Source: Hyphomicrobiaceae bacterium
Lineage (GTDB): Bacteria > Pseudomonadota > Alphaproteobacteria > Rhizobiales > Hyphomicrobiaceae
Length of the DNA: 11,695 nucleotides
Assembly: GCA_021775715.1 (NCBI GenBank)
Contig: JAJFHI010000095.1
Location: 1-11,695 of the forward strand
Direction: 5' to 3'
The notes below the pieces were generated by a model. It saw only the letters and a list, made by a program, of their open reading frames with translations. It had not been told where the DNA came from and did no database searches. The position numbers and the translations under genes are program-made. Of the stretch, positions 1-6,622 are shown one piece after another; position 1 is the stretch's first letter; each line of letters starts with the position of its first letter.

Positions 1-59
1 AAGTGCTTGGCGGAGAGACGACGCTCGACGAAGTCATCCGCGTCACACGGATGGGATAA
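1..59 (+). CDS. gspE: GspE, T2SS ATPase (3' end only)
   Basis: Only the last 18 codons are present, read from base 3 to a TAA at 57-59. The peptide VLGGETTLDEVIRVTRMG is the usual C-terminus of the GspE/PilB secretion ATPases, where 'G.TTL.EV.RVT' closes the C-terminal domain. GspE is the cytoplasmic hexameric ATPase that powers pseudopilus assembly in type II secretion. The stop shares its last base with the gspF start (TAATG), a common sign of translational coupling in gsp operons. The identification rests on a short peptide plus a strong context, since gspF follows directly. Confidence 0.8.
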   Translation, partial: VLGGETTLDEVIRVTRMG

Positions 60-1285
60 TGATCCGGTTTGATTACAAGGCTTATGACGAAAGCGGGCGT
101 CTTGTTGAAGGCGAGATCGTCACCGCCAGTCGGCAGAGTGCACTTGAGACACTGCATCGCCGTGGCCAGATTCCAATTGAGATTGACGATGAGGGTTCAG
201 GCGGTGCGATCCCGTGGTGGCAGCAAGAGGTGTTTGCGCCAAAGGCGTTTTCGCAGACGGCCCTTGCAACCGTTATTCGGGAATTGGCGATCCTGACCAA
301 AGCGGATATGCCACTCGACGAAGCTTTGAGGATTACAGCAGTCCAACCGATGTTGTCGGCGCGCATGCAAAAGGTGATGCGAGGCGTTCTGGCGCGCGTT
401 GTTGAAGGGCAAGCACTTTCCCAGGCAATCGCGACAGAGGGGGATATGTTTCCGGAATACATCTGGCGCTTGATCGCCGCGGGTGAAGCAAGCGGTAAGC
501 TGAGTGACGTGCTTGACGATCTTGCCGGTTTTCTGGAGCGGTCAGCGGAGGTGCGTTCCGACGTTGCAACGGCTCTGGTTTATCCGGCAGTTTTGTTAGT
601 TGCCGCGATAGCAGCGATCGCCGTGATCTTGGGCGTTCTGCTGCCAGCCGTCGTGCCGTTGTTAAAAGATTCCGGTGCGGAGTTGCCGGTCATTATCGAC
701 CTGCTTGATCGCATTCGAGAGGTGCTCCGGAACAACGTGATCGAGTTGGTGGCGATAGCGACTTTCTCGGCTCTTGTTGCTGCGTTGATATTGCAGAGTG
801 CGGCGGTGCGTCAATCGTTGTCGGCCATGGCGCTGCGGCTGCCCATGATAGGCGCTCTTATTACGGCGCGCGAAACGGCGCGTTTCTCCAGAACCCTTGC
901 GACCTTGATGACAAGCGGGGTCGCTATGTTGGATGCATTGCGAATTTCCGGAAGCGTACTCAAAAACTCCGCGTTTAAGGCTGCCATCGATGATACTGTT
1001 GAGCAGGTTCGCGAAGGGGCCAACCTCACAACGCCGCTCATTGCTTGCAAACTATTTCCCGAGGTCTCAACACGCCTGATTGCTGTCGGTGAACAGACCG
1101 GAAATCTTGAGGCGATGCTGATCCGCGCCGCCGAGCTTTCCGAAACATTGTTGGCGCGGCGATTAAAGCGGCTGACGACTTTGTTGACTCCAATGCTCAC
1201 ACTGGTGATCGGGCTGCTTGTCGGCTGGCTCATCATCTCCGTCATGAGCGCCTTGCTCAGCATCAATGATTTGGCAATCAACTAG
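59..1285 (+). CDS. gspF: GspF, T2SS inner-membrane platform protein
   Basis: The 408-residue product has the usual length of GspF/PilC proteins. These polytopic inner-membrane proteins form the assembly platform that couples the GspE ATPase to pseudopilin insertion. The N-terminus (MIRFDYKAYDESGRLVEGEI) is typical of the family. Two repeated T2SF domains follow, about 68-195 and 270-395, each with a 'L..L...G..L..AL' start and a 'GE.(S/T)G.L' element (GEASGKL at 142-148, GEQTGNL at 344-350). Hydrophobic segments lie at about 172-202, 227-247 and 375-400, matching the three-helix topology. The ATG overlaps the gspE stop by one base, and gspH begins 10 bases after the stop, so the gene sits inside a gspE-F-H-I-J operon. 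The call is secure; the substrates of this secretion system cannot be read from the window. Confidence 0.95.
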   Translation: MIRFDYKAYDESGRLVEGEIVTASRQSALETLHRRGQIPIEIDDEGSGGAIPWWQQEVFAPKAFSQTALATVIRELAILTKADMPLDEALRITAVQPMLSARMQKVMRGVLARVVEGQALSQAIATEGDMFPEYIWRLIAAGEASGKLSDVLDDLAGFLERSAEVRSDVATALVYPAVLLVAAIAAIAVILGVLLPAVVPLLKDSGAELPVIIDLLDRIREVLRNNVIELVAIATFSALVAALILQSAAVRQSLSAMALRLPMIGALITARETARFSRTLATLMTSGVAMLDALRISGSVLKNSAFKAAIDDTVEQVREGANLTTPLIACKLFPEVSTRLIAVGEQTGNLEAMLIRAAELSETLLARRLKRLTTLLTPMLTLVIGLLVGWLIISVMSALLSINDLAIN

Positions 1286-1295
1286 GTCCAGGCCC

Positions 1296-1760
1296 ATGCG
1301 CACACAGCCAATACATGATCGCGAACTTGGATTTACGATCCTTGAATTGCTGGTTGTGATGGCCATTCTCGCCGGTGTTGCATCAATAACGTTCCCGCTT
1401 GTTTATCGTGCGCATCCTGAAGCCACGTTACGCGCGACGGCCAACCACCTTGCAGGCGAACTGCGCGCCGCACGAGGTTATGCCATCAAGACCAATCAAC
1501 AACAAACTCTGACCCTCGATGTGGGCCGGCGAATCTATTGGGTCGCCGGTCGTGGCCGACCACAGCGTATTGCAAACTCCGTAGGGCTTGATTTTGTAAC
1601 GCTGGAAAAGGAGCGTGTTGACGGGTCGCAGGCACGATTGCGGTTCATGCCCGACGGCAGTGCCACCGGCGGCAACATTGTTCTTACATCAGGCGGGCAC
1701 AAAGCGACCGTCGAAGTTGATTGGATGACTGGGCATGCTCGCGTGGTGTGGAGTAGGTAG
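1296..1760 (+). CDS. gspH: GspH, minor pseudopilin
   Basis: The 154-residue product is a type II secretion minor pseudopilin. The prepilin signal is a short hydrophilic leader (MRTQPIHDREL) followed by G12|FTILELLVVMAIL: the peptidase cleaves after Gly12, Phe13 becomes the methylated N-terminus, and Glu17 is the conserved +5 acid. A hydrophobic helix follows, then a beta-rich C-terminal domain with GspH-like spacing (LAGELRAARGYAIKTNQ at about 48-64). I chose the ATG at 1296 rather than an in-frame ATG at 1266 because 1266 lies inside gspF and would give an unusually long leader; the RBS is weak (AGG about 4 bases upstream). GspH, I, J and K form the pseudopilus tip. The assignment to H rather than another minor pseudopilin relies partly on gene order. 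Confidence 0.85.
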   Translation: MRTQPIHDRELGFTILELLVVMAILAGVASITFPLVYRAHPEATLRATANHLAGELRAARGYAIKTNQQQTLTLDVGRRIYWVAGRGRPQRIANSVGLDFVTLEKERVDGSQARLRFMPDGSATGGNIVLTSGGHKATVEVDWMTGHARVVWSR

Positions 1761-1764
1761 CGCT

Positions 1765-2163
1765 ATGAGACACCGCGAACGCGGATTTACATTGGTCGAA
1801 ACCTTGGTGGCGTTGGTCATCTTGATGGTCGTCGGCGTAATATTTTTCCAACAATTTGTCGCCGGAACGCGCGCCAATGCGATTGCGGATCAGAGCCACG
1901 CAGCGTTGAGTGTGGCTCGTGCCCAACTTGCAGCGTTGGGCCACGAACGACCGCTCGCCGCTGGTGTCGACAACGGTTTGGCAGGTGGTGGTTTGTCATG
2001 GACAACAAACGTCAAACCGTATCTTGAAGCTGACCGCGATACACGCAACGCGGTCGTCCCAAATGCGTTTTGGGCGACTGTTACGGTACAATGGTTTGAT
2101 CAGCGCAGCCGCAAAAAAAGGTCTCTCCAACTGACCACGTTAAAGCTTGGAGAGGCGCCATGA
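1765..2163 (+). CDS. gspI: GspI, minor pseudopilin
   Basis: The 132-residue product is a minor pseudopilin of type II secretion. The leader is very short, MRHRERG|FTLVETLVALVILMVV, with Gly7 as the cleavage point, Phe8 as the mature N-terminus and Glu12 at +5. The 'FTLVE.LVALVIL' helix, the size and the C-terminal 'V.W' strand (TVQWFDQ) fit GspI, which nucleates the tip complex with J and K. I chose the ATG at 1765, four bases after the gspH stop, because it gives the normal leader length; an upstream in-frame ATG at 1735 lies within gspH. The stop overlaps the gspJ start (ATGA at 2160-2163), which suggests coupled translation. Confidence 0.87.
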   Translation: MRHRERGFTLVETLVALVILMVVGVIFFQQFVAGTRANAIADQSHAALSVARAQLAALGHERPLAAGVDNGLAGGGLSWTTNVKPYLEADRDTRNAVVPNAFWATVTVQWFDQRSRKKRSLQLTTLKLGEAP

Positions 2164-2825
2164 GCGATCGAATTTCACCGTGTTTTTCGAATAAAAACAA
2201 TGCACAAGCGGGATTTTCCGTTCTGGAGCTTCTCGTTTCTTTGGCGATTCTCGTTCTGATTTTATCGTTTTTGCCAAACACAATACGGCTTGGTGCGAGG
2301 ATTTGGGAACGTCAGGATGTGATGCAGGCATCTGCCGCGCAAACGTCCTTCTTGCACTACCTTGAACAGCGACTTGCCGAGGCCATGGCAACATCAACGC
2401 GCGACGGTCAAGGCAATGTCAGCATTAGTTTTGAAGGCCGGCCTGACGTCGTGCGGTTTGTTGCGCCAGCACCCGCGGGGCCGTCAGGTGGCGGGGTGTA
2501 CCGATTTGAATTGACGCAAAAACGATTGGGCGACGGGCATGGTCGCGCACTTATTTTGCGCCAGCAGGTGCAACGGTCGGGATCTCAACAAGCCGTGACG
2601 TCAACTTCCGATACAATCGTTCACACATCGCCGGCACGCATCGACAATCTGGCGCTGCGTTATTTCGGTCGCGGCAGTCTTGGCGAGGAACCAAAGTGGC
2701 ACAGGCGTTGGCCGCGCAGCGATACGTTACCGAATTTGTTGGAGATTAGTGTTTCGCTGCCGGGCCCGAAAGCAACTGTTGAGCGCAGGATCGTGGAATT
2801 CCGTCTTCGCCCGCGCGGGCTGTGA
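2160..2825 (+). CDS. gspJ: GspJ, minor pseudopilin
   Basis: The 221-residue product is a larger minor pseudopilin. The prepilin signal is a leader of 18 residues ending in Gly18, then F19-SVLELLVSLAIL with Glu23 at +5. The long beta-rich periplasmic domain (about 50-221) agrees with GspJ in size and in its place after gspI. It is expected to join I and K in the pseudopilus tip. Its ATG overlaps the gspI stop by four bases. In most gsp operons gspK follows J; here the next base after the TGA is the stop codon of gspG on the opposite strand, so gspK must lie elsewhere or be absent. The last 12 coding bases form a GC-rich palindrome (2809-2820) without a following T tract. Confidence 0.85.
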   Translation: MSDRISPCFSNKNNAQAGFSVLELLVSLAILVLILSFLPNTIRLGARIWERQDVMQASAAQTSFLHYLEQRLAEAMATSTRDGQGNVSISFEGRPDVVRFVAPAPAGPSGGGVYRFELTQKRLGDGHGRALILRQQVQRSGSQQAVTSTSDTIVHTSPARIDNLALRYFGRGSLGEEPKWHRRWPRSDTLPNLLEISVSLPGPKATVERRIVEFRLRPRGL

Positions 2826-3281
2826 TCACCAACTTACAATATCGCGATCTTCGCCGTCGCCGCCCGATTTGTTATCGCGGCCAAGAGTATAGAGTTCGAA
2901 AGGTGTTTTGCGTCCGGGGTTGCGATACTGATAGGCACGGCCCCACGGGTCCGTCAGTCCGCCCGATTTTTTCAAGTACGGTCCGTTCCAGCGAGTTGCA
3001 CCAGCGGGTTTGGAGACTAACGCTGTGAGCCCGGTCTGCTGTTTTGGAAACCCGCCATTGTCGAGTGCGTACAATTCGAGCGCGGTGGTCAATGCGCCGA
3101 TCTGAGCTTTGGCCGTCTCTGTTCTCGCAGAACCGAGATAGCGCAGTACCTGTGGATACGCGACAGTCGCCAGCAGCGCGAGGATGCCGATCACAACAAG
3201 TAGCTCAATCAACGTAAAACCGGCGTCCGGTTTTTGGCGACGATTGTGCTCGCCCTTGCAATGTGTGGCAGTTCTGTTCAC
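2826..3281 (-). CDS. gspG: GspG, major pseudopilin
   Basis: The 151-residue product is the major pseudopilin, the main subunit of the periplasmic pseudopilus that pushes substrates through the secretin. The signal G21|FTLIELLVVIGILALLAT carries Glu26 at +5. Hallmarks of GspG follow: a 'A..QI.AL..AL..Y.LDNG.FP' stretch (58-79), 'GL.ALV..P' (84-93), 'W.GPYLKK' (98-105), 'DPWG..Y.Y' (111-119) and a C-terminal Ca2+-site loop GGDGEDRDI (140-148). I placed the start at the GTG at 3281, preceded by GGAGAAAA and giving a 21-residue leader. The only in-frame ATG (3365) would give an implausibly long leader. The gene is inverted relative to gspEFHIJ, so it must be transcribed separately from them; this would allow the higher level a major pseudopilin needs (inference). 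Confidence 0.92.
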   Translation of the reverse strand: MNRTATHCKGEHNRRQKPDAGFTLIELLVVIGILALLATVAYPQVLRYLGSARTETAKAQIGALTTALELYALDNGGFPKQQTGLTALVSKPAGATRWNGPYLKKSGGLTDPWGRAYQYRNPGRKTPFELYTLGRDNKSGGDGEDRDIVSW

Positions 3282-3361
3282 GACCTGATTTTCTCCATAG
3301 GATCTTCTGTAGTTTGCCTGTCCGGCGTGACGACCGCAAGGATCTCCGCACTTCGGCGGCG

Positions 3362-3374
3362 ACATTTACAATGT
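3362..3374. repeat. Short inverted repeat upstream of gspG
   Basis: In the 141-base spacer between gspO and gspG lies a perfect inverted repeat of two 5-base arms around 3 bases (ACATT-TAC-AATGT), about 80 bases upstream of the gspG GTG. It could be an operator half-site pair or chance; there is no T tract, so it is not a terminator. I saw no convincing -35/-10 pair in this spacer. Confidence 0.2.
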
Positions 3375-3422
3375 GTCGTTAAGGCGGCGCGTATTGATCG
3401 TTACTCTGGGCGGCGGTACGGC

Positions 3423-3989
3423 CTAAACGAGCGGACCATAAAGCCAGACCAGCCAAAATCCGAGCGCAAGCGCCGGTCCAAACGGAATAGGTGACGTCGC
3501 CGAGATGCGATGTTGCAAAGCGCTTGCAACGAGAACGCCGGCAAGTGCGGCGCCTGCGGCCCACAACAAGACCGATGGCAACGGCTCTAGCCCGAGCCAG
3601 GCACCTGCCGCAGCAAACAACTTTGCATCGCCGAGGCCTAGTCCGGCGCGGCCTCTGAGGCGTTGATAGACTTCACTAATTACATAGAACGAGCCGAAGC
3701 CAGCCACCGCCGCAATCCCATGCCAGACAGGGTCGCTCCAGCCAAACGTGACCGTCACAAGCAAACCCGCAACGATCAGTGGTAGCGTGATGAAGTCCGG
3801 CAGCCGAAACTCTTTGATATCGAAGAGGCTGAGGGCCACAAGCGCCACACCAAGCGGAATGGAGACAGCGATGACGTTCAACGATGTCGGTTGTGTAAAG
3901 AGCGCTGGCCAAGCCAGCACGGCATAAAGTGCTGCAAGCAGAGTGCCCAGTCGCGTTATCGAAAATTCGAATGCCGGATTGCGGTTCAT
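3423..3989 (-). CDS. gspO: Prepilin peptidase, A24 family, minimal GspO/PilD type
   Basis: The 188-residue product is an inner-membrane aspartic protease (A24, type IV prepilin peptidase). Catalytic aspartates are visible in LSLFDIKEFRLPD (Asp57) and in the GxGD motif GLGLGDAKL (Asp121); the late IPFGPALALG motif (168-177) is also typical. It is strongly hydrophobic, with several membrane segments. Classical GspO/PilD proteins have about 270-290 residues and an N-terminal cysteine-containing domain that N-methylates the mature pilin; that domain is missing, so this resembles the short TadV/CpaA-like form. Its position beside gspG suggests it processes the pseudopilins encoded here. I prefer the ATG at 3989 (TGGA eight bases upstream), but an in-frame GTG at 4016 is possible. 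A dedicated methyltransferase may exist elsewhere, or methylation may be dispensable. Confidence 0.85.
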   Translation of the reverse strand: MNRNPAFEFSITRLGTLLAALYAVLAWPALFTQPTSLNVIAVSIPLGVALVALSLFDIKEFRLPDFITLPLIVAGLLVTVTFGWSDPVWHGIAAVAGFGSFYVISEVYQRLRGRAGLGLGDAKLFAAAGAWLGLEPLPSVLLWAAGAALAGVLVASALQHRISATSPIPFGPALALGFWLVWLYGPLV

Positions 3990-4069
3990 GATTTCAATCC
4001 AGGTATCAAAACGCACTTACGGTTAGAGTTGATGTCAGGTCGATCCACACGGTCGTTGCGGCGACTGAA

Positions 4070-4387
4070 CTAATAGCGACGCCGCGGGCGATACCGGACT
4101 TCCGGGGCAATCTGCTCTTCGTACGTTGGGAAATAGGCTTGCGGGTGTGCTTCACGAAATCTTTTACGGCAATAGCGTCGGCCATCGACTTCCCAGTAAC
4201 AATACCGCGAGCAAAACCTACGACCGCGATTGTAATAGCAGCCGATGGCCTCCGTCTGTGAAGGCGCCCAGGCGTCAACACCAACAGCATCGTCATCCTT
4301 GAGCGAATAGGTCTCACCGCCAGCATTGGCTGGTGCCATTGCAGTCAGTAACGCGCAAGAAAATACGACAATCCAAAGCGTTCGCAT
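4070..4387 (-). CDS. Small exported four-cysteine protein, unknown function
   Basis: I do not recognise a characterised family. The 105-residue product starts with a clear Sec signal peptide: MRTLW, a hydrophobic core at 5-17, and an ANA|GGE signal peptidase I site after Ala22. The mature part of about 83 residues holds four cysteines in a Tyr/Arg-rich core (Cys50, 59, 63, 73; spacing C-x8-C-x3-C-x9-C) and ends in a basic tail (RYRPRRRY). The cysteines could form two disulfides in the periplasm. The ATG at 4387 has a good RBS (AGGAG, spacing about 9). It lies 80 bases (53 from the alternative start at 4016) upstream of gspO and on the same strand, so it may be co-transcribed with it; a link to secretion is only positional. 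The signal peptide and RBS make it a convincing real gene. Confidence 0.75.
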   Translation of the reverse strand: MRTLWIVVFSCALLTAMAPANAGGETYSLKDDDAVGVDAWAPSQTEAIGCYYNRGRRFCSRYCYWEVDGRRYCRKRFREAHPQAYFPTYEEQIAPEVRYRPRRRY

Positions 4388-4425
4388 GCTGGAACACTCC
4401 TATTTTGGCGGCCCGAATCGCTTCA

Positions 4426-4431
4426 AGTATA
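4426..4431 (-). promoter_or_regulatory. Possible -10 box for the small exported protein
   Basis: On the - strand TATACT lies about 40 bases upstream of the ATG at 4387. No good -35 is seen at 16-18 bases (a weak TTCACG sits at 19). The spacer 4388-4499 also holds a run of six T on the - strand (4441-4446) without a clear stem before it, so I do not call a terminator for the channel gene. Confidence 0.25.
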
Positions 4432-4499
4432 GCCCATAGGAAAAAATGCCCGTGAATGGTTGCTTCGTGCGGCGGCAGGTTTGCTGCAGTCTTGCACAG

Positions 4500-4931
4500 C
4501 TAATGTTCGAACCCGCGCAACATCCGGCCAAACAATCCAACAAGAAACGCTGTGCTCAGACCGAAGTTGAGCACGCCTGTAACCGACGCCATTGCCGCAA
4601 AGACACGAAATGCGGGGCCGACCGTGACATCGCCGTATCCCACCGTCGTGTAGGTGACGAGTGAGAAGTAAATGGCGCTGGCGATATCTGGCAATGCACC
4701 AAGGTAAACGAACGATCCGGCCCACAACCATACCTGAATGGTGTGTCCTAAGACCACTGCTGCAAAAGCACCGCTGGCCAAAATACTCATGCGCAGCATG
4801 CCGTGGATGTCTTTCAGGTGGCGTGCTGCAAGCCTCATCAGTTGCACTGCCGCCAATAATAGAAAGATTTGTATCAAGGAGCAGAGCCCCAGCAGTACGC
4901 TTCCCCAGAGGATCTGGATTGTGGTGGTCAT
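4500..4931 (-). CDS. Small potassium-channel-like membrane protein (ion channel pore domain)
   Basis: The 143-residue product carries a P-loop with the canonical K+ selectivity filter TVGYGD (96-101), in the context IYFSLVTYTTVGYGDVT. The filter is flanked by hydrophobic segments: about 7-31 and 48-70 before it and 106-134 after it. This is the ion_trans_2 pore architecture with one extra N-terminal helix. No RCK/TrkA-N, cyclic-nucleotide or voltage-sensor module is present, so gating is not predictable. The start at 4929-4931 is preceded by GGGGGACGAG about 8-17 bases upstream. It diverges from selO across a 194-base spacer and is followed by the exported Cys-rich gene on the same strand. 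A role in K+ flux or membrane potential is inferred from the filter alone. Confidence 0.8.
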   Translation of the reverse strand: MTTTIQILWGSVLLGLCSLIQIFLLLAAVQLMRLAARHLKDIHGMLRMSILASGAFAAVVLGHTIQVWLWAGSFVYLGALPDIASAIYFSLVTYTTVGYGDVTVGPAFRVFAAMASVTGVLNFGLSTAFLVGLFGRMLRGFEH

Positions 4932-5051
4932 TGCGTTTCTCGTCCCCCAAATGCCGTTGATTGCGCCAAACGTCTGCGTTTGTGCCCCAGGTTGCGATAA
5001 TGATGGATGAGCTCAAATTTGTCACTTTGGACGAAATATTAGATCTTAATT

Positions 5052-5071
5052 GGCTGGCAGAGTACCCAGCC
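5052..5071 (+). other. Stem-loop 1 in selO leader
   Basis: A perfect 6-base stem (GGCTGG at 5052-5057 pairing with CCAGCC at 5066-5071) encloses an 8-base loop. It has no following T tract, so it is not a standard intrinsic terminator. It may be a leader RNA structure or an operator dyad; it may also be chance. Confidence 0.3.
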
Positions 5072-5089
5072 GGTCCATATATGTAAGGC

Positions 5090-5104
5090 GGGACGTGATG
5101 TCCC
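5090..5104 (+). other. Stem-loop 2 just upstream of selO RBS
   Basis: A perfect 5-base stem (GGGAC/GTCCC) with a 5-base loop (GTGAT) ends four bases before the selO Shine-Dalgarno AGGAG. In RNA it could affect ribosome access; in DNA it could be an operator. No known riboswitch pattern is recognised. Confidence 0.3.
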
Positions 5105-5125
5105 AAACAGGAGACAGACTTCGTT

Positions 5126-6622
5126 ATGCTTGACGCCACCGCCTTGCAAATTGGTTTCGACAACAGCTTTGCCCGCAGTCTTGAGGGATTTTACGTTCCA
5201 TGGAAAGCCGACGAAGTACGTGCACCGGAATTGTTGAAGCTAAATCTGGGACTGGCTGAGGAGCTAGGGATTGATGTGGCGGCATTGCAGGCCGACCTAA
5301 AAACGGCAGCTGAGATTTTCTCTGGCAATGTTGCACCAGAAGGGTCGTCGCCGTTGGCCCAGGTCTATGCCGGGCATCAGTTCGGGCATTTCTCCGAACA
5401 ACTGGGTGATGGCCGTGCGCTTTTGTTGGGAGAAGTTGTTGACGTCAATGGGCAAAGACGTGATGTCCAGCTGAAGGGGTCGGGCCGCACACCGTTTTCG
5501 CGCGGTGGCGACGGCAAGGCGCCACTCGGTCCGGTACTCAGAGAATACCTCATCGGCGAAGCCATGCACGGACTTGGCATCCCGACAACGCGCGCGTTGG
5601 CGGCCGTTGCAACAGGTGAACCTGTCATGCGCGAAACGCCGTTGCCGGGCGCGGTGTTGACCAGGGTTGCGGCAAGTCACATCCGTGTCGGCACATTCCA
5701 GTTTTTTGCGGCACGCCGTGAAACTGAAAAAGTTCAACAATTGGCGGACTACGTCATCGCCCGGCATTATCCTGAACTCAGTAAAGAAGAATTGCCGTAT
5801 TTGGCATTTTTTGATGCTGTTGCAAATGCGCAGGCAGCGTTAATTGCGCGGTGGATGCAAGTCGGCTTCATCCACGGCGTCATGAATACAGACAACATGA
5901 CCATTTCGGGCGAGACGATTGATTATGGTCCGTGCGCATTCATGGATGCCTATGTCCCCGGTACCGTGTTTAGCTCAATTGATGAAGGCGGCCGCTATGC
6001 CTATGCCAACCAACCGCTGATCGCGCAATGGAACCTCACGCGTTTTGCTGAATGCCTGTTGGAAATTGCTCATCCCGAAGAGGAAGAGGCAATGCGGCTA
6101 TTGATCGACTCGGTCAAAACTTTCCCAGAGATCTACCTTGGCCACTGGCTTTCGGGAATGCGTGCCAAGATTGGGCTCCTGACCGAGGAAGAAGGTGACC
6201 TTGATCTGGTCAACACGCTGTTGTCTGCAATGGCGGAGCAGGGTGCTGACTACACGTTGGTGTTTCGAAAGTTGTCGTCAGCCGTCGAGGCAGGCAGCGA
6301 TGACGCCGCCGTTCTTGCGTTATTCGAAGATCCTGTAGCGTTTGAACATTGGCTCGGTCTTTGGCGTACCCGGCTGGCACGCGAAGATATTGCACCAGAA
6401 GCGCGTGCCAGTGCGATGGACGTAGTCAACCCAATCTATATTCCGCGCAATCACAAAGTTGAGGAAGCACTCTCTGCTGCGGTCAACGACGATGATCTCG
6501 CACCGTTTGAAAAACTTTTGGATGTCTTTCAAAGCCCCTTCACCGAAGTCGCTGGCCTTGAAGCATATGGCGAACCTGCACCGAAGACGGCAGCCCCCTA
6601 CCGGACCTTTTGCGGCACCTGA
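5126..6622 (+). CDS. selO: SelO / YdiU, protein adenylyltransferase (AMPylase)
   Basis: The 498-residue product belongs to the SelO (YdiU, UPF0061) family. These pseudokinase-fold enzymes bind ATP in a flipped orientation and transfer AMP to Ser/Thr/Tyr of target proteins, with a role in oxidative stress. Family blocks are intact: YAGHQFGHFSEQLGDGRA (81-98), QLKGSGRTPFSRGGDG (115-130), TRVAASHIRVGTFQFFAAR (179-197) and GFIHGVMNTDNMTISG (247-262). By alignment from memory with the characterised Pseudomonas protein (constant +4 offset), the active-site residues are Lys117, Glu140, Arg180, Arg187, Asp256, Asn257 and Asp266. Cys270 (DYGPCAFMD) and Cys496 (C-terminal TFCGT) match the redox cysteine pair of E. 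coli SelO; there is no selenocysteine codon. Length is normal. The final 25 bases overlap the end of the convergent dehydrogenase gene. Confidence 0.95.
   Translation: MLDATALQIGFDNSFARSLEGFYVPWKADEVRAPELLKLNLGLAEELGIDVAALQADLKTAAEIFSGNVAPEGSSPLAQVYAGHQFGHFSEQLGDGRALLLGEVVDVNGQRRDVQLKGSGRTPFSRGGDGKAPLGPVLREYLIGEAMHGLGIPTTRALAAVATGEPVMRETPLPGAVLTRVAASHIRVGTFQFFAARRETEKVQQLADYVIARHYPELSKEELPYLAFFDAVANAQAALIARWMQVGFIHGVMNTDNMTISGETIDYGPCAFMDAYVPGTVFSSIDEGGRYAYANQPLIAQWNLTRFAECLLEIAHPEEEEAMRLLIDSVKTFPEIYLGHWLSGMRAKIGLLTEEEGDLDLVNTLLSAMAEQGADYTLVFRKLSSAVEAGSDDAAVLALFEDPVAFEHWLGLWRTRLAREDIAPEARASAMDVVNPIYIPRNHKVEEALSAAVNDDDLAPFEKLLDVFQSPFTEVAGLEAYGEPAPKTAAPYRTFCGT

Larger units (their letters stand above)
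4932..5125. promoter_or_regulatory. Divergent spacer between channel gene and selO
   Basis: This 194-base non-coding stretch must hold the promoters for both divergent genes. The + strand TTGTCA at 5019-5024 could be a -35 element, but no good -10 lies at the right distance (nearest AT-rich stretch around 5034-5049). The region near 5008-5050 is AT-rich compared with the flanks. The selO RBS is AGGAG at 5109-5113, about 12 bases before the ATG. Two stem-loops in the leader are listed separately. Confidence 0.35.

Noticed and set aside
82..462. A 126-codon - strand open frame inside gspF.
   Set aside because: It is antisense to clearly coding gspF sequence, shows no domain or RBS, and has shadow-like composition.
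811..1281. A 156-codon - strand open frame in the 3' half of gspF.
   Set aside because: It is antisense to the second T2SF domain; Ser/Arg/Thr-rich with no recognisable motif.
2809..2820. A perfect GC-rich palindrome (GCCC-GCGC-GGGC) at the end of gspJ, considered as a terminator.
   Set aside because: No T tract follows on either strand and it lies wholly within the coding sequence; more likely a result of Arg/Pro-rich codons.
4441..4446. A run of six T on the - strand downstream of the channel gene, considered as an intrinsic terminator.
   Set aside because: I could not find a stable GC stem directly before it.
4423..5163. A 246-codon open frame on the - strand that covers the channel gene and part of the spacer.
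   Set aside because: It is a shifted-frame shadow of the channel gene: low-complexity His/Arg/Ser/Cys-rich composition, no domain, and the overlapping frame has a perfect TVGYGD filter with membrane helices.
5297..5767. A 156-codon - strand open frame inside selO.
   Set aside because: It is antisense to the conserved kinase-fold core of SelO, with no domain signature.
6611..6622. Possible selenocysteine at the end of SelO, as in some eukaryotic members.
   Set aside because: The codon at the equivalent position is TGC (Cys496), and the TGA at 6620-6622 is the normal stop two codons later; no SECIS-like element was seen.
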